Shown here: positions 43,687 to 56,175 of the stretch, piece by piece
How positions within the stretch are numbered: the first letter of the stretch is position 1
Layout of the letters: each line of letters begins with the position of its first letter
From: Anaeramoeba flamelloides
Lineage: Eukaryota > Metamonada > Anaeramoebidae
Length of the DNA stretch: 64,000 bases
Direction of reading: 5' to 3'
Assembly (NCBI GenBank): GCA_027625915.1
Contig: JANTQA010000026.1
Location: 186,001-250,000 of the forward strand
Made by a program: the position numbers and the translations under genes
The notes under the pieces: generated by a model
Databases searched by the model: none
The model's input: only the letters and a program-made list of their open reading frames with translations
What the model was told of the DNA's origin: nothing

Positions 43687-46553
43687 TTGATTTTTTTAAA
43701 AAAAAAAAAATGATTTATTTTTGCAAATTTTTATTTTCAAAAAGATCCTTTCATTAAAAATTCTTCAAAACCTTTATCCCACACAGCTTCAACCCAATTT
43801 GTCTTGATACATTAAATTGTGTTTTGAGAGAAATTATTCAAACAAAAAAATTTTATCAAAAAAGCCCATTAAAAAATTAAAAAGTACCTATTCATGGATC
43901 ATGTTGTTTACAAAACAATTTAATTGATTATTTAATCAAGGAAAAACAAAAAGAACCAAAAAAAAAACAAGCCAAAATCACAACCCTCTTTGTAATTGAT
44001 ACAGTCGTACCAGTCCTACGGTGAAAATTAAAAAGACCCCTGAAATTGATTTTCTAATCTGAAATTTTGTTCATGTAAAACAAACGGTAAAAGGATTATT
44101 AAAGCTCATCCTAAATCATAAAATTTAAAATAGAAGATTAAAAATAAGTAATCCATTTTATTGTTATGGGAATTGACAAATAAATTCATTTAAAGAAGCT
44201 AACATTAATGTGGATCTTCAATTTCCAAAATTGCTGAAATCTTAGATTTTTACAATTTAAAAGCAAAGATCCAAAATACAACCAAGTTTCTCTGTGATTT
44301 CTGTGATTTCAATTCTTGAGAGAATTAAATTTTGTCTTGGTTTTTTACAAAAAAACATTTCTCGAATAGCGCCAGTGAAATTGAAATTTTTATCTTTTGA
44401 TCGAAATTGGATTTTCTATTTCTAAATACACAATTTAATAATAGACAACCAATTTCTATGTCTTATAATATTTCGCAATAGGATTGGAACGGATTAATTG
44501 TTTGTGGAGACAATGTAACAATTCAAAGCAACTCAATGATCAAAATTCAATAACTTACAATTTAAAAGTTTTTACAAGTTAGACTTTTAAAAACATGTAA
44601 TTTAAACAACCTTCCAATTTTTGGTTTTCATGAAAAAGAGTTTCATATTGTTTGAAAGTCACACAATATTTTTCAATTAGATAACTTTTAAAAAGTTCAA
44701 TTAAATTTCAAGATTTATCTTTTGTAAATTATTATTTTTTATCCTTTTTTGGCTTATACCAGTTTGTATCAAGTATTTGAAATTTGAAAAAATATGAAAT
44801 AATATCAGAGACTGAAATCTTGCAGACTATCGATCTGAAAGTTCCAAAAAGTCTTGGAAGTGTTTGTATGGATTGTACTATTCTTGTTGTGTGGGGAATA
44901 TTTTAAAGATCCTAATTTTAGGATTCAAATTGAATTGTACCAAAAGTTTGTAATTCTAATTGGCAAATCCGATATGTTTTCTAAAAAATCATTGAAAATT
45001 TTTTGTTATTTTGACTTCTTCTATTGAACAGTTTAAAAATATTTTTGAAGAGAATTACTTCTTTTCTTTTTGAACGAATTCATTATCAAAATATTTTGTT
45101 TGAATATAAAAAGAAAATTAAAAAGAAAAAAGTTGGTAAAAATAAGCAAAAAGCAAGACTGTTTTCAAGATACTTTAAACAAAAATGAATTTTTCAGGAT
45201 TGTTCAATTTCAAAAAAATAACGTAACTTTTGATTAAAAACCTGAAAAGAATATTTTGGATTATTTATTTCATTTTTTTTTGAATTAGAGTTTGAATACA
45301 ATCTTTCTTTTTTGTTTTTCAGTAAATACTATTACAGAAAAAAGATTGAAAGATTGAAATACTTATAATAGGGATCTTTGGTTTTGAGTTCAACTTTGGG
45401 AAGTAATTGATCTTGTTTGGATTTTAATGGTTTAATAAAATAGTGAACACTTATTTTTAAACTCTATTAAATGCTTTTCAATCAGATCATTCAAAGCAAA
45501 TATCAGATTACAAATAAATATTTGTAATTATGACAAATGGTAGACTTTATTTTAATATCTTTTTTTATCTTTAAATTTACTGTAAATTTTCCAATGGATT
45601 TTTTGACTTCTTTTCTTATTACAATTTATTAATATCCAAAATGAACAAAATTTTTGAAATCAATCATCATTCTAAACCAGATTTATTTTCAATTTCATAA
45701 TATAACTTTCTCCTTTTTTTAAACTGAAAATCTATCAATATTTGGTTAGATTTGGATCAAGTTTTTTTCATTTGAATTGAATTTATTTTTTTGGTTTTCA
45801 AAATTTACTAATTCTCTTTAAAAATTTTTATCTTTATTTATTTTTATTTGTACCTTGTACAGTTTATTTAGAATAGAACTTGTATGTGTATGTTATTTTT
45901 ATATTTTTTTGGGAATTTTCTTCCTTTTTGGTATTCTTTCTGGAAATACCAAAAAACTAAAAAAATTGATTAAAATTTGACTATTTTTTTTACTAAAATT
46001 TTTTGTTTTTTTTCCTCATTATATTTCTTTTTCTTTTAATAATAGAAATGTAATATTATCTTTATTTTTATTATTCTCTATTTTTTTATAATTTTTAAAT
46101 CTCTATTGTATATTTTTATTAAAATTTTAATTTTTTGAAATAAAATAGAAAAGTAAAACTCTTTTTTTAAAAAAAAATAAAAATTACAAAAACAAAATAA
46201 ATAAAAAATTAGGATTTTTTATTCTGATTTTTTATTTTCTTTTTGTTTTGGACTAAGAAATATAGTCCCTCCTTCATTTCTAAAATTTTGATTCGAGAAT
46301 CTTCTGTAATGTATCTGATGTGGGCTGAGTGGTTCATCTTCATTTGAGTAATTTTGAATCGTTTAATATTTTTTATCTTTGGAGATAAAAAATAGAGAGG
46401 AGAGAATGGTGGAAAAACGAACAATTCTCGTCTGTGATGTCCTTAATTCTAGTAATGGAACTCCAGGTATTTGGACTACAAGGATCCTGATCAAAATTTA
46501 GACCTGGGGGGGTCGCGCGTGTATATATATATGTAAAAAAAAAAATCCATTAC

Positions 46554-47893
46554 TCAAATTATTGTTATTTGGTTTTTTTCTCCTTTTTGGCCCCGTAATT
46601 GGGCAAAAAAATTTACTTTTTCGGGTAAATTTTCCCATCCTCCGAGATTTTTTTTATTGATTTTGAAAGATATTTTTTTTTGGTCCATATCAAGCAAAAT
46701 TGTGAAAATGTCGTCTTCTTCTAAAAATATTTCTTTTGGGTAGTTTTTTTGGGTCCATTTTCCGTTTTCGTCGCATTTGAGTTTTTGGCTTTCGAGATTA
46801 TTCCGATAATCCCAATCCAAATAATTATGAAAAAAATATGTTCCTTCCCATAATTCGTCGTTTTTGATAAAATTTTCCCTATTTTCGGTTTTGATTACTC
46901 CTAAATAGATTTGGTTCAATTGATATATTTTTGGATTTGGGTATTGGTCTATTTTTATTTTGATTTCGTGTTTTCCGCTCGAATATATTATTTTTCCACA
47001 TATCCTTCCATTCCTATCATATTTTGGGTTCCGAGCTGTTTTATTTTCATTTTTTAATTTTATTAGGTTTTTGTGGTTCATTTTCGGATCAAATTCATCT
47101 TCTCCAGAGTCATCAGAATCCCACGAATCATCAGAATATTCTTCTCCAGAGCATTCTTCTAAAATTTCTTCTTTTTCTGCATCTTTTCGTTCTTTTCTTT
47201 TTTCTAGTTCTTTTTCTTTTTCTTTTTTTGTTTCTGGTTCTTTTTCTTTTTCTTTTTCTTGTTCTTCTTTTTCTCTTGTTTCTTTTTCTTTTTCTTCTTT
47301 TTTTTCGCTCTTCCTTTTCTTTTTCTTTTTCTGCTCTTCCGTTTTCTCTTTCTTTCCACTCTTTTCACTTTTTCTTTCCGTTTTTATTATTTCTTTGCCT
47401 CCCTGTATTAATTTGATATGATTTTTATCTTTTTTAAATTTTTTGATTGTGTTTATTTTTATTTTCTTTTTCGATATCTTTTTCTGTTTTTTTTCAGTGT
47501 CTTCCAAAATTGTCTCAATTTTGTTATTGATTATTATTTCAATTTTTTTAAATAAATTTAGATGATTTATTTTCGAATCTTGGATTTTTTGGATCAATAA
47601 ATCTGAATCATTTTCAATTTTTTTACAAATATTTTTAATTTTTTCTTTTAATTTGTTTTGATTTTCAAGTGATTTTTGTATTGTTTCCTTGTTTTGATTT
47701 TCTTCGTTTTGCATTTTATTTAAAATGATTTTTATCTTTTCATAAATTTCATTTGAGTAATCAGTTAAACCTAATAATTCATGATTATTTATGTTACAAT
47801 TTGAATAACATTCTGAGCAAATTAATTTATTTTCATCTATGCAATACAAGGATAATTCTTTATTGTGTTTTCTACATATATTAAAATTAGTTT
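46554..47893 (-). CDS. B-box/coiled-coil/SPRY protein, 3' exon (B-box 2, coiled coil, SPRY)
   Basis: From 47893 the minus strand encodes a type-2 B-box (CRKHNKELSLYC, then ICSEC and NNHE), a coiled coil of about 100 residues, a Lys/Glu-rich linker, an acidic Asp/Ser stretch (DDSWDSDDSGEDEFD) and a C-terminal SPRY domain (IYLGVIKTENRENF, WEGTYFFHN, LDMDQKKISFKINKKNLGGW, FAQLRG). It ends in TGA at 46554. The open frame extends 37 codons further 5', but that part is Tyr/Ile/Phe-rich intron-like sequence. The acceptor CAAAAAAG at 47894 is preferred. Joined to 53315-52982 the product is 557 aa: tandem B-boxes, coiled coil, SPRY, a TRIM layout without a RING. SPRY domains bind protein ligands and the coiled coil would dimerise it. 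Confidence 0.8.
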
Positions 47894-48569
47894 CTTTTTT
47901 GAATAAAATATAAAAATAAAAATATATAATATTTAAATAATAATAAATATTTGAATAAGTTTTTGTGATATAATTTGGTTTTTTTTTCATAAAATTCTAT
48001 GTTTATTTTATAATTTCTAATTTTTGTTAAAAATAACACTTATTGTTTATATCAAATAAGAAAAAAAATTACCAAGGATTTTTCGTTTTGATTGTTCAAA
48101 GAAATTAAATTAAATTTCACAAAAAAATATTCACAAATAAAAAATAAAATAAAAATTGTTTTTTTTTAAACAATTTTACTTTCCACAAACAAATAGATTT
48201 TACCTACTTTCATTTATTGTTCAATTTTGTGAAATTTTGTTAATAATTCAGAATTATTTGTCAATATTTTGTGAAATTGATTGTAAAAAATAAAATTTTA
48301 TATTGTTTCAAACAAAATATTAACCCATCACATTATTCTTGAAATTTTGGTTCTCAAAATTCACAAATTAATTATTTTGTGAAATCATATTTTAAAAATG
48401 TTCATGTTTTTTGTGACTTGTTGTTTAAATATAGTTCTCATAATAAATGATATTATTGATCCGATCAAAAATAAAGATTTATTTTCAAGGTACTGGCATT
48501 ATATCACCTGAAATAACAAAAAAATTAGTTTTTGTTTTTCAATTTTTCCATTAAGGTGTGAGTACAAAA

Positions 48570-49460
48570 AGTTCTCCTTCTTGTTGTTAGATTTTCAAGA
48601 ATTTTTGAGAATTTCACAAAATCAAAGATTTAGCTCTATTCTTTTGAATTCTGAAAAAGTGTTGTTAGGTTTTTTAAAATTTTTGAAATTATTAGAAAAT
48701 TTCAAAAATGTTAAAAAACAGACGTTATCTTTTCAAAAGTCATATGTTTATTTGGAATATCAATAGATTTTTCGTTAGTTTTTTTTGTTTTTTCTATTTA
48801 CCTGTTAAGTTTTCTAGGTTTTTTTGTGTTTTCTATTTTATTTAGAAAATCTATTGATTTTCGGTAGGTTTTTTTTACTTTTTGAAATAAACAGAAAATT
48901 TATCAAAAATTTCTGTTTATTTCAAAAGTAAAAAAAACCTAGAACACTTCACAGATAAATAAAAGAAAACCTCAAAAAAAAACCTAGAACACTTCACAAT
49001 TAAATAGAAAAAAACCCAAAAAAACCTAGAACACTTCACAAATAAATAGAAAACCTCAAAAAAAACCTAACTTAACAGAGAAAAACAAAAAAACTCAAAA
49101 AAACACCGTTAGCTTTTTCGGACTTTTTATGAATTGAGTAAAATCTTTGATTTTCTGAAATTATTTTGAATTCTGGATAAATAGCCATTAGGTTTTGTTA
49201 ATTCCAGAAATAAAAAGACAATTTCAAAAATTTTTTAATAATTTCTGAAAATTTCAAAAAACCACTGTTAGATTTTCCAGAATTTTTAAGAATTGAGTTA
49301 AAACTTTGATTATACTCTATCCTTTTGAATTCTGGAAAACCGCCGTTAGGTTTATTTTACTTTTTGAAATGTATTGAGAATTTATAAAATTTTCAATTCA
49401 TTTCAAAAAGTAAAATAAACCTAGGTACTCTATGGCACCCTACGGCACTCTACATCACTC
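48570..49460. repeat. modular palindromic repeat cluster 3
   Basis: Includes a near-perfect 75-bp palindrome (48866-48940), three successive CTAGAACACTTCACA..TAAATAGAAAA units (48930-49060) and a second palindrome at about 49349-49431. It ends with GGCACCCTACGGCACTCTAC and a CCCTAATTTGAATTAGGG palindrome. Confidence 0.7.
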
Positions 49461-51369
49461 CCAGAACCCCTAATTTGAATTAGGGATATTATTAAACCAA
49501 GTGAGAGCGCAATTCTGGTAAATTCTCTCAAGAATTGGATCCAGCTCTATAAATTGCCAAGTATTTTGTTCCAATTATTTATTCAATCCCATTTTTATTC
49601 TAGTCAAAAAGTATTTTAAATCAACCAAACGATTTCTTCAAAGAATTAGTGGTTCCATGAATCATAAGCCCCATTTTAAATTAAAATATCAATTGCTGGA
49701 TATTTGAGAAAATGGTAAGCAATCGGATTATAATGTGGTTCAGGGGAATATAGATCCTATCCCCATATTGTAAGATGGGTACTTTACCTCTTACACATTA
49801 TCGTTTTTTCAAAAAATTTATTTTTCATTTTCAACAACAAAATTTCGTTTTTCAATTTTTTCGTGAATGATTTATGAAAGTGTTAATAAAAATATGATAA
49901 TGCTGTGTAGGTTTTCTCTCAAATAATTCTTTGTCAAAAATTCAAACTGGTCTCTTTTTTTAATTATAATTAGAAAATAAACCATTATTTATTGAAAATT
50001 ATTTCACTAAAATTGAAATTTTATTTCATTGAAAATTAAAGTATATTGAAAATGAAATGAAAATATTTTTTCATCAAAAATTTAAATAATAGAATTACAA
50101 AAATAATTTAACAAAAAAATTAAAAATAATCAATAAAATTTTAATCATTTATTATGAAGATCATTAATCGACATCAAATCATATTCTTGAAACGAAATGT
50201 ATCTTTATTTTTCAATAAATCTTTTCAATTTTTGAAATATTTTCAATTTTTGAAAATCATTTCTTGATATCGGAGTGAAAATGAAAATAAAAATATTTCT
50301 AAATTCTTATTTTTTACGTTTTTTATTAAATTCATTTAGTCCAAAAATTTCTCAATTTCAAAACGAATTAAGATTTAGTTTTAACTTCAGTCAAACTCTT
50401 ATTGAAGAACAACCTTTTGAGATCAAACTTCCTGAATTATTAAGAGAGTATATAATTGGTGTTGTTTACAAGTCTCATATCAATTTCAACAGTAAGATCA
50501 GTTTTGAAAAAAATATAAAATGAAAATATTTTGGTTTTTTCAAGATTCAAGATCTTGGAAAATGATAGTTTGAAGTTTAACCAAAATTTTATTTTAGTTT
50601 TATAAAAAATATATTAAAACAAATTTATAAATGGATATCCTGTGTAAAAACCTTCCAGGTTGGGTTTTTTTCATTCTTTGGAGAGGTTCAAAATATTTAT
50701 AATTTTAATTTCCTAAATTTTTCACAAGTAAAATTGCACATTTAAAAAGATATTGCATTCCAGATTGAAATAAACATATTGAAATACATAAATAAATTGA
50801 AAGTTCTGAAAATAAAATTCAATCATTACATTTCAAATTTTAAAAAGATTTTAAATCAATTTGATTTTGTAGAATAGTATTAAATATCTTTATTTCAATA
50901 TATTTAATTCATTGGAATATAAAATTAACACTGGAATATCATTTCAAGCCATGATTCTGCAATATTTTGAAATTGTTGAAATACAATGAAATAAATGTGC
51001 TATATATTTTTTTTTTATCTCAAACATTTTATTTGGAAAAATTTAACTATATAATTTCAAACAACTACTGATAAGAAAGTGATTGTATCACAAAAAAGTT
51101 TAGGATAGTATTGAAGTCACTGTGGAAAGATTTTCGGAAATCCTTTAGTAATTAGGTAAAGTTTGGTAATTTTCTGATCTTTTCGAATTTCGAATTGAAT
51201 TTGGGTAAAATAAGAAGTATTTTACTATTAAATTCAACTTTAAAAATGTTATTTAAAGTTATTTTAGAAGAGTTTAACCAAATTATTTTGCCAATTTTTA
51301 ATCTCATAAATATATAAGGTTTTGCCGCGCTCAAGGATTTACGACATTGGAAAATTAAATTGGTTCAAG

Positions 51370-51473
51370 TCACTCAATTATTTGATCAATAGAAGACAAA
51401 GAAAAAAGTCCATCAACTTTCTCGTACTGTTTGGAAATCGAACGAATTCCCTTTCTTTGTTTAAAAACAATAT
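51370..51473 (-). other. exon-like segment ending in TGA
   Basis: After the acceptor CTAATTTTAG the minus strand encodes IVFKQRKGIRSISKQYEKV and continues to ...SSIDQIIE and a stop. The first two bases complete a codon, so it is phase-compatible with the B-box exon ending at 52982. The other strand is open too. No family recognised. Confidence 0.3.
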
Positions 51474-51805
51474 CTAAAATTAGACAATGTTTTTGTTTTT
51501 TCTCCCAAAGAAATCAATCTCATTTTTAAAAAAATTAAAAACGTTTGGTCTCTTTTTTCTTCGATAAAAGGAGAGAAGAGACCATTTATAAAAGGTTTTC
51601 AAAGTGAGAAAAAAACATTTACCAATTTTTGAAATTAGAAAAAAAAAAAACATTTTATTTTAGTATTTCAAGTCAAGAAATTTTGGAGAGGAATGCTGAA
51701 AATTAGTCACTGTTAAGATCACACAATATACGCAGGTTTTATGTTTGATCGGCTTCGGGTGTTTCTTAACAAGCGTAAAATACAAGTGTAAATAGAAACT
51801 CATTG

Positions 51806-51963
51806 AAAAGTTGGCGATCTAGTTTGTCTCTGTGGGATTTTAAACCAAGTTTTATACTTTATGGATGAAAATGTAACCTTTAACTTCAATGTTTACAATG
51901 ACTCCATTGGAAGAAAAAGATCCTTTGAAGTCAAGTTCTTTAAAGTACCATTAAAAAATTAGA
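51806..51963 (+). other. exon-like segment, weakly cold-shock-domain-like
   Basis: The plus strand reads KVGDLVCLCGIL, then FMDENVTFNFNVYNDSIGRK, then FEVKFFKVP and TAG. The D-E-x-V-x-F-x-V...D...GRKR...V pattern recalls the C-terminal strands of a cold-shock domain. A GFGCFLT string lies 60-100 bases upstream in a different context. Too little to name a gene. It is antisense to the inferred B-box/SPRY intron. Confidence 0.25.
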
Positions 51964-52981
51964 AATTAGTTGTATTGGGCAAAATGTGTTTCTTTTTTTT
52001 CGTTTGTTTGTTTTTTTATTGTTTTAGATCCCGAGTTAAAAAATAAATAGCATCTCATATTGTTTCATGTGTGCAACAATCACCAGCTATATTTCCTCGT
52101 TTTGGTTCCCCTTCCAGACTCAAAATATGAGTTTGCTCTAGTGCTAAGATTTTATTAATCGTCGTTCTTCGAACTCCTCAACATCATCTTATATCACTTC
52201 GAACAATATAATATTTCTCATTCTTCCAGGCCAAACTCGTCACATAACAAGGAGATTGTTTCCAAATCAAAACAATAAAGACAGTTATAAATTTCAAGAG
52301 ATTTGAAATTGAAAAAAAAAAAATGTTTGAAAATGTTGTTTTTGGGTAATTTTTTTGAACAATTTTTCTCTCTTTGATTGATCTATTCTCAAAAGGACAT
52401 TGGTGAGTTAAGGTTATTACCCAATACCCACCATGGTGGTGTGGTCTTGAAAGGTCTATTCATTTCTTCAAAAGGTATTTTTTACAATGGTTTATCAATT
52501 TTCTATTTCTCTTTTTTTTTTTTTTAATTTTTTCAATTATCTTTTCTCTTTCTCTTTTTGAAGAATTCTCTTTTTGATTTTTTCTATTCTCAATTCTTTC
52601 TTATCTTTTGAAGAATTGAAAATAAAAAATTAAAAAATTTTAGATCTTGAAAAGATCCTCAACTCAAATTACCTTTACTTGTTGAATTGAAAAAGTTTTG
52701 AATTCAAAGCAACTATTTTTATTTGAGAAAGGGATTATTTATTTCAAAATCAAAAAACAACAACAAAAAATAATAAAAAAAAAAAAAAAAAAATAATTAA
52801 TAACAAAAACAAAGATGTACTTTTTGAAAGAACAAGACGAAAAAAAAACGAAACAAGAAGGTTTAATTCAAAAATAAGATCAAAAAAAAAAAACAAGAGT
52901 TGCTTAAAAAGGAATTGAAATAAAATTTGAAAAAAAAACGAAGAAAAAATAAAAAAAAATAAAAATTGAAGAAAAATTTAC

Positions 52982-53315
52982 TTTTGACTAATTCATTGTA
53001 AGGAGCTTTGAAAAGATGCTTCTTGTGTTTTATTAAAGCAGAATTTTTGTGTATTTGTTCTTCGCATTTAGCACAATAATAAACTTCACATTTGGTGCAA
53101 TAGAATTGAGATTGTTTTTTATGGCAATTTTCACATTTTGGAATTTGTTTTTCAACGGGTTGGATAATTTGTGAAAGCTCGGTGATTTTTTTTTCTTTTT
53201 TTGAATGTTTCTTCTTGTTCTTGTTCTTCTTCTTTTGTTTGTATTTATTTTTCTTATAAGCTTTTTGTTTATGTTTACTTCTTTTCTTTTTTTGATGGCC
53301 TTTGGAATTGTTCAT
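52982..53315 (-). CDS. B-box/coiled-coil/SPRY protein, exon 1 (Lys-rich N-terminus, B-box 1)
   Basis: An ATG at 53315 opens a 111-codon exon: a very Lys/Asn-rich basic N-terminus (residues 1-45), then a type-1 B-box with C61-x2-C64-x8-C73-x2-C76-x4-C81-x2-C84 and His89/His97. It ends one base into a codon at AAAA/GTAAAT. The continuing open frame to 52863 is almost pure Phe/Leu from T-rich intron and is rejected. The exon beginning at 47893 starts with two bases of a codon followed by a B-box 2, giving the usual B1-B2 spacing. The basic leader could act in nuclear targeting or RNA binding, which is inference. Confidence 0.75.
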
Positions 53316-55981
53316 TAAATTAGGTGTTTATTTTTTCTCGTTGTTTAATTTTTATAAAAAATTAGAAAAATAGAATAAAATTAAAAAAAATGATTTTATT
53401 TTGTTTTTGATCCATTGAGTAAAACCTTAGAAAATGAAAAAAAAGCACACAATAAATCCAATAATTGTGAAACTTAATAAGAACTGAAAACCAAAATTAA
53501 GATCAATTAATAAAAGAGAAAATAAATGATTAAAGACCAAATGGAGGATTCAACACAATAACAGGGATTTTTATTAGTATCTTTTGGAGTGAGTTTTTAC
53601 TTGATTGATGATTTTTATTCAAAGAATTTGATGAAAAAATTTAACTTGTTTTGAGAATCTTCAAAGACAATAAATTAACCACAAAAACAAAAGAAGATTT
53701 AAATTGTTTTGGTTGATTTGATTGATGACAATGAATTAAATTTTTCAATAAAGTTAATTTACTTATTCTTTTAAAATGATTTTTTATTTATTTGACACAG
53801 TTTTTTGAATCAATAATAAAAAAAAAATTTTATTTAAGGTTTCAGTCTCTCGAAAACAATAAGACAAAATTTCAATATATTTTATTGATGATATACTCTA
53901 CCTCCAAATTTTATCAATGCCAAGTACCCAATTATTCTGGTTGAGTAAGAAACCCAACAAAAAAAAACAAGATCAAATTTTTTAGTCCATTTTTTCTGAA
54001 CTTGAAAACCTTTTAATTCATTTGGTTTTTTCCATTATAAAAATTTTTTTACCTAATAAATTATCATTTCCATCATTACTACATAATACCAAGTCTTTGT
54101 TGCATGGAATATTAATCTAAAGAGTTGTTTTTCAATTTTTAAGTTAATTCTTTTGGCGAACTAAAACATTTTTTTGAGACAACCAATTGAAAGATAACTA
54201 TATTGGTTTATGAAGAGTAGTTATAATTATTAAAGTTTTAAAGTCACTAACAAATTATACTTTGAAATTGTGTTTTTGTTAAAAAGATGAAATTTGATTT
54301 TTTAAATAAAATTTTATTGAAGATATTTGTGAATTTAATAATTTGATCCTCCAAAATACAAAATCAATTTTCATCTCAAAAAATGATTTAAATTGTTAAA
54401 ATAATACTTTTGAATCAGAATAAACATTTTGTTTTAAAAAAAAAAATTGAAAATTGAAAATTCTTTTATAATTTTATTCGTTTTTTGAAAACCTAAAAAA
54501 AAAGCTTTTTTTAAACTTGAGATATAATATAAATCCTTGACTTAATAGATCTAAATTTCATTGATAAACTATTGTTAAACTTCAATCATATTTTTATTTA
54601 TTTAAATCACCTATACCCCAATTAGTTTTATTAGATGAGATATAAATTGAAAGATTAAATAATAAAAATAATAACAAGAACAAAAAATTTTCAATTAAAA
54701 TCAATAATTTGGAAACAAAAACATTAAAAATATGCAACACCAGTTTCAAAATTAACTGAATTGTTAATCAAAATAATAGTTTACTGTTTTTGGTTTTATC
54801 TTGAAAATACTGGAATTTTGGATTTCAAAAAATCGAATCAAATTTATGAATTGTTTAAATGATTTTAACTCATCTATTTTCGAAATCGAAAATTCTAATT
54901 ACAAAGATTCAAAAAATTATGGATCTTTGAAAAAATTTCTAATTTTTTTTTAAAAAATACTACTCCCTTAACAGGTTTTTTTTCTATTTGGTTTTTTTTT
55001 TTATACCACTATTTCAAAATATACACTTTACATAATTCCCAAGTTACTGATTTGTTGTCAAGGATTGAGTAAACAATAACTTTTTAACTGTTAAAGAGAG
55101 GATTTTGAATTTATTAAATTTGAAAAATCTAAACTCTTTTTCAAATAAAAGGGCACAAAAAATTTCAAGAATTATTCATAAATGAATCAAATTAATTATA
55201 GTATCATTCTAAAAGATAAGAAACGCTTTAAAACATAAAAAAACACTCAACTGGGTCTTTAAAACTCATTAAAACCAAACAATAAAAAATTAAAATTCAA
55301 TATTTTAAAAATTGGTGTACCCTTTTATTTGAAATGAGAAATCTCGTTTTGTAAATTGTAATGAAAAAAATTATAAAACCCAATAAAAACCTTTGAACAA
55401 GGGGAATTGGGGAAAATTTCTCCACATTTTATTGATAATTCTTTACACGTCAAACTTTTGTTCTTTAAAGTCTCATTTTCAATATAAAGTTGCAATTCAT
55501 CTGGGTATTTTGTTGGAATGTTTTTTCTTTATTTCTCTTTTCTTTGTTCCATGCATCAATCCAATAATGGTCTTTCTTAATTCCTATTTCTATCTTGATT
55601 CGAAATCAAACTTAAACTGTTTCCATTTATACACTGGTAGATTATCTCCAAATTGGTTTCTTCTGATCTTGCTTTTTCATTTTCCAACTGTTCAATTCCA
55701 AAAATAAAAAAAGCAAAAAATGAAAAAATGAATAATTAAAATGAAAATCACCAATAAGTAATTCTCTTATTAACAATCAAAGTTGATGGTATTGACGATT
55801 TGAGAGGTGTGCCCTTTTGTTTGAAAAATAGTTTAATTGGACGATGGAGAAATATATTAATTAGAAGTATCTTAAACTAAGTTGAATTGACCAAAATATG
55901 GTTGAAATATAGAAGTAGTGTGCCCAAAAAATGAAATATAAAAAAAGACAGAATAAATAAAAAATATAAGAATGTTTTTAA

Positions 55982-56175
55982 CAGTCAGTTCCACTTTTAA
56001 TACATATATTTTTAAGGAAATTTAAGACACAAAAAAAAACTCAAATTAAATAACATAATTTTGGATTTTTTTTTTATGATTATTTTCCTAGAATTAGAAT
56101 TTTATGACTTAATTTGGAATTTTTTTGTGATTTAAATTCTGTTCAAATTTTGTATCTTAAATGTAGAACTGGCTG
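55982..56175. mobile_element. palindromic MITE, CAGTCAG family, copy 2 (194 bp)
   Basis: Left end CAGTCAGTTCCACTTTTAAT, right end the complement of CAGCCAGTTCTACATTTAAG followed by TA. Diverged but clearly the same palindromic layout. Confidence 0.75.

Larger units (their letters stand above)
35878..46553. other. repeat-dominated interval without a recognised gene
   Basis: Contains the 3.2-kb long-arm element (36774-40018) with a MITE nested in it, palindromic-module cluster 2 (40330-41360), one copy of the dispersed direct repeat (43268-43686) and several (TA)n tracts. A 42793-42551 minus-strand frame of 80 codons (contains FIDLKWKVRNRNNEIVKSKF) looks mildly protein-like but has no ATG and no family. 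A GC-richer patch at 46240-46520 is ambiguous between strands. Confidence 0.5.
47894..52981 (-). other. inferred 5.1-kb intron of the B-box/SPRY gene
   Basis: Donor GTAAAT at 52981, acceptor AAAAAAG at 47894, phase 1 on both sides. It contains palindromic-module cluster 3 (48570-49460) and two coding-like segments (51370-51473 on minus, 51806-51963 on plus). The first of these also splices in phase to the 5' exon, so an alternative short product or two separate genes cannot be excluded. Confidence 0.5.

Noticed and set aside
46240-46520. Short gene downstream of the SPRY exon or a structured RNA
   Set aside because: Three frames on two strands are partly open, none has a family match, and no RNA fold or box could be supported. 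Left unannotated.
46960-47421. Ser/Phe-rich plus-strand frames
   Set aside because: Antisense shadows of the Glu/Lys-rich linker of the B-box/SPRY gene.
47894-47990. ATG-started N-terminus of the SPRY exon (Tyr/Ile/Phe-rich)
   Set aside because: Intron-like composition just upstream of an AAAAAAG acceptor. It would leave the B-box 2 without its partner.
52863-52981. C-terminal Phe/Leu-rich extension of the B-box frame
   Set aside because: It is the translation of T-rich intron sequence beyond the GTAAAT donor.
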